The notes under the pieces are model-generated. The model worked only from the letters and a program-made list of their open reading frames with translations, did no database searches and was not told where the DNA came from. Positions 17,429 to 28,000 of a DNA stretch of 55,834 nt are shown piece after piece. The position numbers were made by a program, and so were the translations under genes. The stretch is from Zetaproteobacteria bacterium (GTDB lineage Bacteria > Pseudomonadota > Zetaproteobacteria > Mariprofundales > Mariprofundaceae). The stretch lies in contig PEAA01000011.1 in assembly GCA_002753275.1 (NCBI GenBank), forward strand, positions 1 to 55,834, written 5' to 3'. Each line of letters begins with the position of its first letter. Positions within the stretch are counted from its first letter, which is position 1.

Positions 17429-17597
17429 TCCTCTATTTATACATTTTTAATAAAAAAACGATAGAGTGCCTCGCGGTCGTTGTTCACGCCTTGGCGATTG
17501 CCGGTTCCGTGAGCCTTACTAGTTTTATTGTTTTGCCCATTGTTTTGTCGTTGTAAAATTTGCACCCGTTTGATAAATCACCCCTTTGGAGTTTTGA

Positions 17598-20500
17598 TTG
17601 TCCGATAATATCCGTGAAATTCCTTACAACTATACATCGTATTCTGATAAAGAGATTGTCATTCGATTCCTGGGCGAAAATGTCTGGGAAGATTTGAATG
17701 TCTTGCGACATCAACGCCGGACAGGGCGTTCTGCACGGATGCTGTTTGAAATATTGGGCGATGTTTGGGTTGTTTCACGCAATGCATTTTTGAAACATCA
17801 GTTGCTCAATGATGCCAAAAGCTTACGGCACATGCGTGCGCGACATCAAGATCGTCTAAAACGCATCGATGATGGTGCAAAAAACAATCAACGGGCACGC
17901 AAAGTGATCGTCTGCACCGAACACATGCTTGATCGTTTTTACAACTGGTTCAGTGAAGAGCCTGTGCGTCGGCGTAAAGCACGACGGGCTTTTGCCAAAT
18001 TTACCCATCCGAACAATATCCATTTTGATGCCTTCACCTTAACCCATCACGCCACCGATGCGACCGATTGGCGCTCACATCATCCCTTTTGTGTCTTAAC
18101 ACCCGACACCCCTGAAGAGCTTGCCGGCTTAATTCGCACCACGCGTGAGCTTGGCTTGTCCGTGATTCCACGCGGTGGTGGTACAGGGCTGTGCGGTGGC
18201 TCCGTACCTCTCTCCGATGATTGCGTCATGATCAATGTTGAAAAGCTGGATCAACTTGGAGCCGTTGAATACCGCGAACTTGAGGAGCATGGAACGATCC
18301 CCGTTATTACCGCGCAAGCGGGCGTGGTGACAGGCAAAGTGATGGAAGCCTCCAAACCCCATGTCTTCGCCACCGATCCTACCAGTTTGTGGGCTTGCAC
18401 CATTGGTGGCAATGTCGCCTCCAATGCAGGTGGTAAACACGCCTTAATCTGGGGAACTTGTATTGATAACCTGCTCTCCTGGAAAATGGTTACACCCGAT
18501 GGCAATTGGCTATTGGTTGAACGCCTCAACCATAATATGGCAACCATTCCAACCGATCGTGAGGTGCAGTTCCGTTTAACCCGTTGGCAAGATTGCGCCA
18601 TCGATGGTCGAAAAACAGAAGAGATTTTGACCATGCCAGGTGATCTTTTCCGCCGCAATGGCGTCGGCAAAGATGTCACCCGTAAAGCACTCGGGGGGCT
18701 TCCTGGCATTCAAAAAGAGGGCACCGATGGCTTTATTACCGAAGCGACCTTTGTCCTGCATCGTACCTATGCCTTCACCCGAACCGTCTGCTGTGAGTTT
18801 TTTGGCGCGGACTTAAAAGATGCCACCCAATCGATGGTGAATATTAAAAATTATGCGGATGCGCTCAGCGATACCTTCCTGGAAGGTTTTGAGCACTTTG
18901 ATGAGAAATATGTCAAAGCGATCAATTACATTAGCAAGTCAACGCGCCGTGATCGCCCTCGGGTGGTACTGCTTATTGATGTTTCGGGTGACAATGAAGC
19001 GGGCGTCGCCAAATTAAGTGCTGAAATTTGTCGGATGACTTCACTGGGCAATGGTGAAGCATTTGTCGCCATCAACGAATCGGATCGCCATCGTTTCTGG
19101 GGTGATCGTGGGCGGATGGCGGCTATCGCCAAACACACCCGAGCCTTCAAGCTCAATGAAGATGTGGTGATTCCGCTGCCGCGACTCTCTGAATACAATG
19201 ATTATGTTGAGCGGTTAAATATTGAGTGTTCGATTGGCAACAAGCTGTGTGCATTGAAAAAAATCGAAGCGTTCCTACGCGACACCCAGGATAAAATTGC
19301 CTCCAAGGATCAGTTGATCATCGAGCGTTTGGATCTGGATGATGATGCCTATTTGAACGATAAACTTCAGGGCTGTATTCGCCTTGTGGTTGATGTGCAG
19401 ATGCGTTGGAAAGGGTGGCTTCATGCCTTGGATGTACCATTGGCGCAGATTGAAGGGATGTCGCCTTTTATTGAAGGGTTAAGTGTTGAACCACAAGAGT
19501 CACTCTTTCGTGCCATTCAGCGCGGAGCGATGCGTATCTCATACAAATCTGAGGTGCAATCGCTGTTAGTGGATCACTTGCGTGGCCATGATCCCTTGAT
19601 TCAAGAGGTTCATCGCATTCATAAGCAGGTGCTCTCGGGGCGTATCGTGGTGGCAACGCATATGCATGCTGGCGATGGCAATGTGCATACCAACATCCCT
19701 GTCAACTCCAATGATTACAATATGATGAAACAAGCCCACCATGTCGTTGAAAAGATCATGGCGCGGGCTGAAGCGCTCGATGGAGTGATTTCGGGTGAGC
19801 ATGGTATTGGCATCACCAAACTGCCCTATTTGAACCGCAAATGGTTGCAAGAGGTCGATGACTATCTGCATAAAGTTGATCCCGATCGTCTTTTTAATCG
19901 AGGCAAACTTTCGGCCGATACCGATCTACGCCTGACCTATACGCCCAGCTTTAATCTTCTTGGTCATGAGTCGGTGATTCTGGAAGCAGCGGACTTAACC
20001 GAGCTCTCAGAGATGATTTCACCCTGTTTGCGTTGTGGTAAATGTAAACCCGTCTGCAATACTCACTTTCCCCGTGCCAATATGCTCTATTCACCGCGCA
20101 ACAAGATTCAAGCGGCAGGAAGCATTATTGAAGCCTTTTTATATGAATCGCAAACGGGGGATGGCATCTCCTTTGAGCAATTTTCAGGGCTGCGCGACAT
20201 TTCAGACCACTGCACCATCTGCCATAAATGTGAATCGCCATGCCCAGTCAACATCGATTTTGGTGATGTAACAGAACGAATGCGCGCGCTGCTTAAAGAT
20301 AAGGGGCAGAATAAATTCAACCTTGGCAGTAAAATTTCTCTGGCATTTTTGGTTATGCAACACCCTGATGCCATTCATCTGGTACGCAAAAGTTTGATTC
20401 GCTGGGGTTATAAAGCGCATGCCATGATGCATCAATTGGCCAAACGGTTGCACTTGATTCAATCGAAACCAGCCGCCAAACGCAACCTCGATGGCGTGCA

Positions 20501-21407
20501 GGCGCAAGTGATCAATTTCATTGAGCGACCTCTCCCCGGGAAGAAGGTTCCCTACCAAACCACCCGTGAAGTTCTTGGTATTGAGAGCCGCGATAAAAAT
20601 ATGATTCCTGTGCTACGCGACCCCAAGCGCGCCAATGGTCGTTCGGTTTTCTATTTCCCGGGTTGTGGTTCCGAGCGTCTTTTTTCTCAAATTGGCTTGG
20701 CAACACAAGCAATGCTCTATGAGCAAGGGCTAAATGTGGTTCTTCCCCCCTCCTATTTATGTTGTGGCTATCCTTCAACATCTTCGGGGGATCATGTTAA
20801 GGGTGATGCCATCACTTATGAAAACCGTGTGCTTTTCCATCGCTTGCGCAATGCACTCTCCTATTTGGATTTTGAAGCGGTGATCGTCTCGTGTGGTACC
20901 TGTTACGATCAGCTTACCCGCTATCAATTGGCAGAGGTTTTCCCCGATGCACCGTTGATCGATATTCATGAATATCTGGCGGCGCAAGGGGTTTCGGCAG
21001 AGGCAATCGAAGGTAAACGCTATATGTACCACGAACCTTGCCATACGCCGATGAAACGCAATGGATCAGGCAAGACCATTGAGATGCTGCTCAATCAATC
21101 GGCTGATCTTTCCCCGCAGTGTTGTGGTGAAGCCGGTACACTCGCTGTAGCAAGCCCCGTCATTGCAGGGAAGATTCGCGCCCGCAAAGAGGAGGAGATT
21201 GCCAAAGCATCGCAAGATACCCAATACGACAAAATCTTGACCTCGTGTCCATCGTGCTATCAAGGGCTCTCACGCCTTGAAGGTGATACCGCGATCGAGG
21301 CCGATTATATTGTTATTGAGTTGGCTCGCCGGCTTTATGGCGAAAACTGGCAAGAGGACTTTGTCAAGAAAGTGCGCTCAGGTGGCATTGAACGCATCTT
21401 AATGTAA
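17598..21407 (+). CDS. DUF3683-type FAD/Fe-S oxidoreductase, GlcD-GlcF-like fusion (1269 aa)
   Basis: One chain contains an N-terminal DUF3683 region (residues 1 to about 130), an FAD-linked oxidase domain (PRGGGTGLCGG near 190, IGGNVASNAGGKHAL near 275, and SGEHGIG near 730), two [4Fe-4S] motifs (CLRCGKCKPVC at about 810 and CTICHKCESPCP at about 872), and two CCG heterodisulfide-type domains (CCGYPS at about 1054 and CCGEAG at about 1175). This is the glycolate/D-lactate dehydrogenase module fused end to end, probably oxidising a 2-hydroxy acid and passing electrons to quinone. The substrate is not known. The start is TTG 17598, well placed after GGAG. Related proteins have the same length. 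Confidence 0.88.
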   Translation: MSDNIREIPYNYTSYSDKEIVIRFLGENVWEDLNVLRHQRRTGRSARMLFEILGDVWVVSRNAFLKHQLLNDAKSLRHMRARHQDRLKRIDDGAKNNQRARKVIVCTEHMLDRFYNWFSEEPVRRRKARRAFAKFTHPNNIHFDAFTLTHHATDATDWRSHHPFCVLTPDTPEELAGLIRTTRELGLSVIPRGGGTGLCGGSVPLSDDCVMINVEKLDQLGAVEYRELEEHGTIPVITAQAGVVTGKVMEASKPHVFATDPTSLWACTIGGNVASNAGGKHALIWGTCIDNLLSWKMVTPDGNWLLVERLNHNMATIPTDREVQFRLTRWQDCAIDGRKTEEILTMPGDLFRRNGVGKDVTRKALGGLPGIQKEGTDGFITEATFVLHRTYAFTRTVCCEFFGADLKDATQSMVNIKNYADALSDTFLEGFEHFDEKYVKAINYISKSTRRDRPRVVLLIDVSGDNEAGVAKLSAEICRMTSLGNGEAFVAINESDRHRFWGDRGRMAAIAKHTRAFKLNEDVVIPLPRLSEYNDYVERLNIECSIGNKLCALKKIEAFLRDTQDKIASKDQLIIERLDLDDDAYLNDKLQGCIRLVVDVQMRWKGWLHALDVPLAQIEGMSPFIEGLSVEPQESLFRAIQRGAMRISYKSEVQSLLVDHLRGHDPLIQEVHRIHKQVLSGRIVVATHMHAGDGNVHTNIPVNSNDYNMMKQAHHVVEKIMARAEALDGVISGEHGIGITKLPYLNRKWLQEVDDYLHKVDPDRLFNRGKLSADTDLRLTYTPSFNLLGHESVILEAADLTELSEMISPCLRCGKCKPVCNTHFPRANMLYSPRNKIQAAGSIIEAFLYESQTGDGISFEQFSGLRDISDHCTICHKCESPCPVNIDFGDVTERMRALLKDKGQNKFNLGSKISLAFLVMQHPDAIHLVRKSLIRWGYKAHAMMHQLAKRLHLIQSKPAAKRNLDGVQAQVINFIERPLPGKKVPYQTTREVLGIESRDKNMIPVLRDPKRANGRSVFYFPGCGSERLFSQIGLATQAMLYEQGLNVVLPPSYLCCGYPSTSSGDHVKGDAITYENRVLFHRLRNALSYLDFEAVIVSCGTCYDQLTRYQLAEVFPDAPLIDIHEYLAAQGVSAEAIEGKRYMYHEPCHTPMKRNGSGKTIEMLLNQSADLSPQCCGEAGTLAVASPVIAGKIRARKEEEIAKASQDTQYDKILTSCPSCYQGLSRLEGDTAIEADYIVIELARRLYGENWQEDFVKKVRSGGIERILM

Positions 21408-21520
21408 TCGCTCTTCCATTCGATCCTGGCAATAAAGTAGTGGTCACATTCCCCAATTCATGCGATTGTTAGCGTCGTTTTTGAAATGGGGTCTATGGAT
21501 CATCGAAGGGGGGAGGGAAA

Positions 21521-22375
21521 TTGAAAAAAACAGTTGCGATTTTATGTGCAAGCGTGGTTGCGTTAATGCTACTTTCCGTCAATGTTTGGGTTCCAACGGC
21601 GCAAGCGACTGAAAAGAAAGTCTTTAAAATTGGGGTGGTTCCTCAATTTGAGGCGCGTCGATTGCACGAAATATGGACTCCGATTTTAAATACCTTAGAA
21701 GAAGAGACGGGATATCATTTTGAGTTGGTCGGTTCACCCACCATTCCCGCATTTGAAAAAGAGTTCTCTGAGGGGGCGTTTGATTTCGCCTACATGAACC
21801 CTTATCACGCCTTAATGGCGGAAGCTGCTCAGGGCTACCAACCGTTGGTGCGTGATGTGAAACGCAGCCTCTTTGGTATCTTGGTTGTTGCCAAAGATGG
21901 CGATATTAAGAAAGTTGAAGATCTGCAAGGAAAAACGCTGGCATTTCCAGCACCCAATGCCTTGGCTGCATCGTTACAGATGCGACAAGAGTTGCACGAT
22001 AATTTCAAACTAGATTTTAAGCCGATCTATGTCAAAACCCATGACTCTGTCTATTACAATGTCTTGTTGGGCGATGCCGCAGCGGGGGGAGGCGTGCAAA
22101 AAACCTTCAACAGCCAGGCTCCCCAAATCCGTGATAACTTACTGATTATTCATCAGACCACACCGGTTGCGCCTCATCCGATTATGGTGCATCCACGGGT
22201 CAATGCAGTGCAAGCAGATAAAGTCAAACAGGCCTTGTTGCATTTGGGCAGCACCGATGTGGGTAAGGTGATGCTGGCAAATATCCCCATGAAACAGATT
22301 GGTGAAGCGACCATGGCTGATTATGAACCGCTCAAACAACTTCATCTCGAACGCTTTGTGGTTGAAAGTTACTAA
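21521..22375 (+). CDS. PhnD-like periplasmic phosphate/phosphonate-type binding protein (284 aa)
   Basis: A signal peptide (KKT start, hydrophobic core, cleavage after about residue 29 at AQA) leads into a type 2 periplasmic binding fold. The motifs match the PhnD family: IGVVPQFEARRL, FDFAYMNPYHAL near residue 90, and the segment around LQGKTLAFPAPNA. The start is TTG 21521 right after GGGAGGG. There are no PhnC/PhnE permease genes; a hybrid kinase gene begins 37 bases later. I infer that the protein is a sensory ligand-binding subunit for that kinase rather than a transporter part. The ligand could be a phosphorus or other oxyanion compound. Confidence 0.85.
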   Translation: MKKTVAILCASVVALMLLSVNVWVPTAQATEKKVFKIGVVPQFEARRLHEIWTPILNTLEEETGYHFELVGSPTIPAFEKEFSEGAFDFAYMNPYHALMAEAAQGYQPLVRDVKRSLFGILVVAKDGDIKKVEDLQGKTLAFPAPNALAASLQMRQELHDNFKLDFKPIYVKTHDSVYYNVLLGDAAAGGGVQKTFNSQAPQIRDNLLIIHQTTPVAPHPIMVHPRVNAVQADKVKQALLHLGSTDVGKVMLANIPMKQIGEATMADYEPLKQLHLERFVVESY

Positions 22376-22412
22376 TTTGTTGATCCAGCGTTAAACAAGG
22401 GCCCTTGTTGCC

Positions 22413-24689
22413 GTGAATATTCGTACCAAGCTGATCTTTGCTTCATTAACGGCATTTAGTGTCTATATGTTGACGCTATTTTTTGTATGGATGCCCATGC
22501 AATTGGAAAAGACCAAGCGCGACTTTGTTGAAACACAATTAATGATTCTTAATGCAACGGGTCCCGATGTGGTGCGAAATATTCTTTCACGCGATTATGC
22601 GGCATTGATCGCATCGTTTGATAAGCAGATGTTAAACCATCAAAAAACCTGGGCTCAAATCTCGATTCATCTGGGCGATGGCAAACGGATTTACCCTCTT
22701 TTTGGCGCAAGCCAAAAGCCTGTCGGAGAAACCCTGATCGAGATCAACTATGAGATCGATACCATTGATCGTGGCATTGCAACCATTAACCTGATTGCCG
22801 ATTGGAAAACAGTACGGCAAGATGGCTACGACTCTGTTTTTGAATTGATGCGTTTTATGGGCATCGCCTTCGTGTTAATGGTCTCATTGGGGCTACTGTT
22901 GGTTGAATTTTTATTACGGCGGCCATTGATGCAATTGACCGATGGCGCTGAGAAAATCTCACAAGGGGATTATAACATTCAATTGCCCGCTTCGAGCAAT
23001 GATGAGATTGGTTCTCTCACCAACATGTTTGAGGTCATGCGCACCCGTTTGGATGAGGGAAGAGCGTCACTACGCCATGCCCTCATTCGCGCCGAAGAGA
23101 GTGAACACTACCAACGCACCATCTTTGAAAATTTAAGCGAAGGCTTGGTGGTTCTCGATCAACAAGGGGTGGTGCAGCGCAGTAACCGTGCTGCTGAACA
23201 AATTTTTGGCTATGGTTATGGTCAACTTCTGGGTGAGCGCATCACAGCACTGATTGCCGATCAAAAGATCGATATTCACGCCATCGAATCGTTGCAAGTG
23301 GGTCAAGCCTATCTTTATCAAGGCAAAAAAAGCAGTGGCGATCAGTTTGCTCTTGAGATGGTGGTCTCCAGGATTGAGATGCACAATGCGCAATTGTTTG
23401 CCTTGATTTTGCGTGATATCAGTTTGCGTGAGCAGGCCAAAGCGGCGTTGATTCATGCCAAAGAGGCGGCAGAAGCTGCGGATCAGGCGAAGAGTCAATT
23501 TTTGGCCAACATGACCCATGAAATTCGTACGCCAATGAATGCGATCATCGGCCTCTCCCAACTTATTTTCAATACCAAACTCGATCGTGAACAGCGCAAC
23601 TACCTTGAAAAACTGCGTGAAGCTTCTGAGCACATGATGGTTATTATCAATGATATTTTAGATTTTTCTAAAATATCGGATCAGCAATTAACACTTCGCC
23701 ATGCCTATTTTCAACTGCCTGAATTGATGGATCATGTTCGCCATGTGATTGAGCCGCAAGGGGTCAAGCAAGGGGTATCACTGTTTGTTAATTGCCCCAA
23801 CGCCTTGCCACGCGGTTATATGGGCGACAAACAGCGCCTCGAACAAATTTTGCTCAATCTTGCCAACAATGCGGTAAAATTTACCCCCAAAGGGGGCGAG
23901 GTTTATATTGCCGTTGCGTTAAAAGAGCGTATCAATGCATTGCAGGCTGTTTTGCAATTTGTTGTCAAAGATACTGGCATTGGCATCGCCCCCGAGGATC
24001 AACAATCACTTTTTCACTCATTCCAGCAAGTCGATGGATCTTCGACTCGCCGCTATGGCGGAATCGGTTTAGGACTTGTCATCTCCAAACAACTTGCACA
24101 ACTGATGGGCGGCGATGTTTGGGTTGAAAGCGTCGTCAATCAAGGCAGTACCTTTAGTTTCACCGTCACCCTTGAAATTGCCGAAAATCAGAAATATGAA
24201 GTGGAAAAAGAGAAACGACTCTTTTTAAATATCCGTCCACCGATGGCGGCAATCGATGAAAAGAGATTACCACAACAAGCGAAAACAGCACCAGGTCACG
24301 CGTTGCAGGGCGTCAACATTCTTTTGGTTGAAGATGATCCGGTGAATCAGTTTCTTGCCAAAGCTATTTTAGAAGGCGCGGGGGTGATCGTGAAGGTCGC
24401 CAACCATGGGCAAGAGGCTTTGCAGCTGTTAGAAGCGCACCCCTTTGACGCCATTCTCATGGATTGCCAAATGCCAGTCATGGATGGATTTACAGCCACA
24501 GAACAGATTCGTACACAGAAAAAATATCGCGCACTGCCGATCATTGCCTTAAGTGCCAATGTCGGCAAAGAGGATGTTGAGCACGCTTTTGCAGCGGGAA
24601 TGAATGCCCATGTCGGCAAACCTTTCCAGTCGGCAACCCTCTTGGCCATTTTAGAGAAATGGATTTTCAACCCTGATCACCACCATTGA
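22413..24689 (+). CDS. Hybrid sensor histidine kinase, HAMP-PAS-HisKA-HATPase-REC (758 aa)
   Basis: A short periplasmic loop (about residues 26-147) lies between membrane helices 8-24 and about 149-169. A HAMP domain (about 170-222), a PAS domain (about 232-345), HisKA with H369 in [11 protein letters not shown], a HATPase with DTGIGI and GIGLGL, and one receiver with D684 in [11 protein letters not shown] follow. The start is GTG 22413. The gene follows the PhnD-like gene in the same direction, so the binding protein probably docks on the periplasmic loop. No Hpt or output domain is present. The last codons (DHHH, stop) lie inside an inverted repeat shared with the convergent XRE gene. Confidence 0.92.
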   Translation: MNIRTKLIFASLTAFSVYMLTLFFVWMPMQLEKTKRDFVETQLMILNATGPDVVRNILSRDYAALIASFDKQMLNHQKTWAQISIHLGDGKRIYPLFGASQKPVGETLIEINYEIDTIDRGIATINLIADWKTVRQDGYDSVFELMRFMGIAFVLMVSLGLLLVEFLLRRPLMQLTDGAEKISQGDYNIQLPASSNDEIGSLTNMFEVMRTRLDEGRASLRHALIRAEESEHYQRTIFENLSEGLVVLDQQGVVQRSNRAAEQIFGYGYGQLLGERITALIADQKIDIHAIESLQVGQAYLYQGKKSSGDQFALEMVVSRIEMHNAQLFALILRDISLREQAKAALIHAKEAAEAADQAKSQFLANMTHEIRTPMNAIIGLSQLIFNTKLDREQRNYLEKLREASEHMMVIINDILDFSKISDQQLTLRHAYFQLPELMDHVRHVIEPQGVKQGVSLFVNCPNALPRGYMGDKQRLEQILLNLANNAVKFTPKGGEVYIAVALKERINALQAVLQFVVKDTGIGIAPEDQQSLFHSFQQVDGSSTRRYGGIGLGLVISKQLAQLMGGDVWVESVVNQGSTFSFTVTLEIAENQKYEVEKEKRLFLNIRPPMAAIDEKRLPQQAKTAPGHALQGVNILLVEDDPVNQFLAKAILEGAGVIVKVANHGQEALQLLEAHPFDAILMDCQMPVMDGFTATEQIRTQKKYRALPIIALSANVGKEDVEHAFAAGMNAHVGKPFQSATLLAILEKWIFNPDHHH

Positions 24690-24716
24690 TGGTGCAATGG
24701 ATCAATGGTGGCGATC
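24675..24716. terminator. 16-bp inverted repeat covering both convergent gene ends
   Basis: GATCACCACCATTGAT (24675-24690) pairs with ATCAATGGTGGCGATC (24701-24716) at 15 of 16 positions around a 10-base loop. The left arm contains the kinase stop (24687-24689) and the right arm the XRE stop (24702-24704). It is strong enough to act as a two-way transcription stop or mRNA end protector, but it has no U-run, so standard intrinsic termination is uncertain. Confidence 0.5.
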
Positions 24717-24980
24717 AAGGCCAGTCCGCATCTCCATCTGATTCAGCCGCTGCTCAAGCATTTGACTAAAAGTGGTCAAACTCATTTCATAGACTTGGCA
24801 AAGTTCATACAACTCCAAGATATCCAGGCGCTTCTCTCCCATCTCAACTTTGGCGATATAAGAGTTGGGGCGTTGTAGTTTTTTTTGTACCGCAGGGCCC
24901 GAGAGTCCCTTATTCATACGAACTTCCCTCAATAAACCGAGCAAAACAAGCTCCTGCTGACTCCACTTATATCGTCCCAT
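24702..24980 (-). CDS. Small XRE-family helix-turn-helix regulator (92 aa)
   Basis: Residues about 16-70 form a Cro/CI-type DNA-binding domain (LREVRMNKGLSGPAVQKKL, then SYIAKVEMGEKRLDILELYE). The remaining residues are a short helical tail, with no effector domain. The gene lies between two kinase genes, convergent to one and divergent from the other. A perfect palindrome at 25008-25024 in the divergent gap is a plausible operator for autoregulation and for the downstream kinase. Confidence 0.85.
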   Translation of the reverse strand: MGRYKWSQQELVLLGLLREVRMNKGLSGPAVQKKLQRPNSYIAKVEMGEKRLDILELYELCQVYEMSLTTFSQMLEQRLNQMEMRTGLDRHH

Positions 24981-25007
24981 TGTTCTAACCTATACAAGTG
25001 ATGACTC

Positions 25008-25024
25008 ACTCCCAATATGGGAGT
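25008..25024. promoter_or_regulatory. Palindromic operator candidate ACTCCCA-ATA-TGGGAGT
   Basis: A perfect inverted repeat of seven bases with a 3-base centre sits 27 bases before the XRE ATG on one side and 61 bases before the kinase ATG on the other. The size and symmetry suit a dimeric XRE repressor. On the minus strand its right part overlaps a possible -35 (TTGGGA), although the -10 spacing there is poor. Confidence 0.5.
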
Positions 25025-25085
25025 AAGATTCACGCGTTGCGTAATTTCTTGGCACCAAGATGAAAGGAAGAGGGGGAGGAGAGGC

Positions 25086-28000
25086 ATGCGGTGGTTCCAC
25101 AGTTTAAAAGCAAAACTGATTGCGATGGCGCTATTGGGCATGGCTGTCGTTGCCCTGCAAATCTATGCCTACAACGACCTCAATCGCTATTATACACAAA
25201 AGTCTCTGCAGCAAGCGTGGCAGTTGGGGCATGAGAAATTCACTGCATTGCAGCATCTCCTCGCCCATTTAGGCAAATCCGATAGTTTCATCGTTTCAAT
25301 CCAACAGTCGATACTGCTTCATAAGCCTGATGCTTTAAAAAAGGCGGATCATCAACTGCATCAAATCGCACTTTCCATCGAGATATTTGCGGATCTCCAA
25401 GGTCTCAGTGAGAGCGAACAACGCGATCTACAACAATTAAAAACAATGGTTGCAGATTATCAAAAGGTGATCGGGCAAGTGACAACATTACTGCACGATC
25501 GCAGCCTCTCTGCGAAAACCATCGCTGCGCAGGTACAGATCGATGATCAACCCACAATCGCTGCCATCGATCATCTGAGCAATGTCGCATTTATCCATTT
25601 AAATAGATTGCATGATGCCATGATCAAAGCGGGGCTCTTTGATAAAACTGATTTCTTGCACTTGATCCATCTGCAAGTGAGCCAAAATCTTTTGTATCGC
25701 AACATCGGCTTTACGGGTATCGAACAGCATCTCTACAATGTTCTTTTACGCCAAGATACCCCTTCATTGCAGCGCTATGATCAAAGTATCGAGAAGATCG
25801 CTGAGGCAGTGGGCAATCTGCAAGCGATCGAGGGTATGCCCGATGCCGTTGAAAAACTTGTGTTACTCAAAAGGCATTACCAAGCGCAATGTAACGGTCT
25901 CATCGCACACTTGGCGCAAGGGGAGAACCCCGCTTCCATCACCCAATGGCTCATTGAAACAGGGAGCCACAACGATTTGGATCTCTCCCTTGTCATGACG
26001 AGGATTAAGGATGGCTTAGCAAAGGAGTATCTCTATTTGATGCCGCAAGGATATGCCGCCGAGCAACGACTGTTTGCTTCTCTGCTTTGGCTGTTGCTCT
26101 GCTCCATGGTGATTCTTGTATGTTATATCATCCTGATGTTCTACATGGCGTTGCGTTTTTTCCCGCGGCGCATGCAAGGCATCGTAACGCTGGTTGAACA
26201 CTATAAAAATCGCCGTTTACCGCCGCCGACATTCTTTCGTGATGAGTTTGGTTATCTGCAACGCATCTTGCGGGGCTATGAGGACGAGCGGCAGATGAAA
26301 GAGCGTCAACTGTTACAACAACGGGTGGAGCGCCATGACCTGTTGCAGGCCATTCATGACAGCGTTCTGATGGTCAATTATGCAGGGGAGATTGGTGATG
26401 TCAGTCAAAAAGCGTGCCAGCTTCTGGGTTACAAACGGGCTGCAATGGCGACAGGGAAGAAACTCTCGCAATTTATTCCATCCATTCACCAATCCGCCCC
26501 CTCGCTAGAAACGCTCTTAACTACGCAAGCTGCTGCTATGCAAGCGCTGTTTGTTGAAGATCGGCATAACTTTTATAACCACGCCTACCTCGCACATGTC
26601 CCTCTGCTACTTGTGAACAGTCAAGGTGAGATTGAACATTTTAATCAGCGTGCCGAAGCCCTTTTTGGCTACCGTGAATCGGATGTGGTGGGAAAATCGA
26701 TTGAGATGCTGATTCCTCAAAGTGCGCAACAGCAACACCGAAGTCACCGCGAACATTGGCAACATGCGCGAGGTGATCAAAAGAACTTTACCTTGATGGC
26801 TGAACGCGCAGGCCTACAAGCGCTGCGTTGCGATGAGAGCATGGTTGATGTTGAGATTGCCTTGATGCCAATGCAAGGTGAAGGGGATGAGCGTTGGACA
26901 CTTGCGGTGATTCATCCCCTCGATACACGCTTTGCCATGTTACAAGGGCTCTCCAATGCCAACAATGCGATTGATGCAATTTTGTATCAGGGGCATCTCG
27001 ATGAGACTGTTCATGGCATGGAGTTGATTGATATTGATAAAAAACGGCTATGGGTTGAGGTCTCCGATTATCTACTTAATGATGAAACGGGGCTACCTAC
27101 GCAGGTGATCGTGGTTATTCATAACCTCGAACCATTGATGCAAATCTTGCGTGAAAAAAATCGCGTAAAAAATGAGTTGCTCAAGGTTCAAAACGAGAAA
27201 TTGCAATCGATCGGGATGCTTGCAAGCGGGATTGCCCATGATTTCAATAATCTCCTCACCCCCATTATCGGCAACCTTGAGATGATGCAGCAAGCGCAAG
27301 CAGACGATAACCCTGAAATTCAATGGCAGTGCGTCGAGCAAAGTTTAACCAGTGCACGACAGGCGGCATCACTTTCCAAAAAGATGCTCTCTTATTCGGA
27401 CTCCGAGCGATTGAGTAGCAAAACCATAAACCTGTCCCATTTGATCGATGGCATGAAAAACAGCCTCAACTCTTTGATTGCGCATCAAGTTCCGCTCATG
27501 TTTGATCTGCCATCTACCGCATTGCAGGTGGATGTTGACCCTGTCGAGATCAAACAGCTCATTGAAGCGTTGGTCTTCAATGGCATGGAAGCGAGTCAAT
27601 CCTCCCATCAACCCATTGCTGTACGCTGCTGTGTGATGCAAGTCAATGACGAAGAGCTGGCCGCATCACGCTGTACAAAATCCGATGCCACGGTCGGGCT
27701 TTATCACGCCATTGAGGTCGAAGATGGCGGCACGGGGATGGATGGGGAGACATTGGCAAAGATTTTTGACCCCTTCTACTCGACCAAAGCGGTAGGGCGT
27801 GGTTTAAGTCTGGCAGTGGTTGAGAGCATTGTGCGCCGCCATCATGGTTTGATCCAGATAGAATCTGAGCTGGGCAAGGGGACAAAAATTCGCATCGCCT
27901 TGCCAGCCATCGCCCAAGAGCAACCCGCATCGGAGCGCACGGCAACCGTCGCGCAACCGCAACAGCCGCTCTCATTTTCAAAGCATGTGTTGATTGTTGA

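Noticed and set aside
25017-25085. Longer start for the third hybrid kinase
   Set aside because: ATG 25017 lies in the palindrome without a ribosome site, while ATG 25086 follows GGGGGAGGAG.
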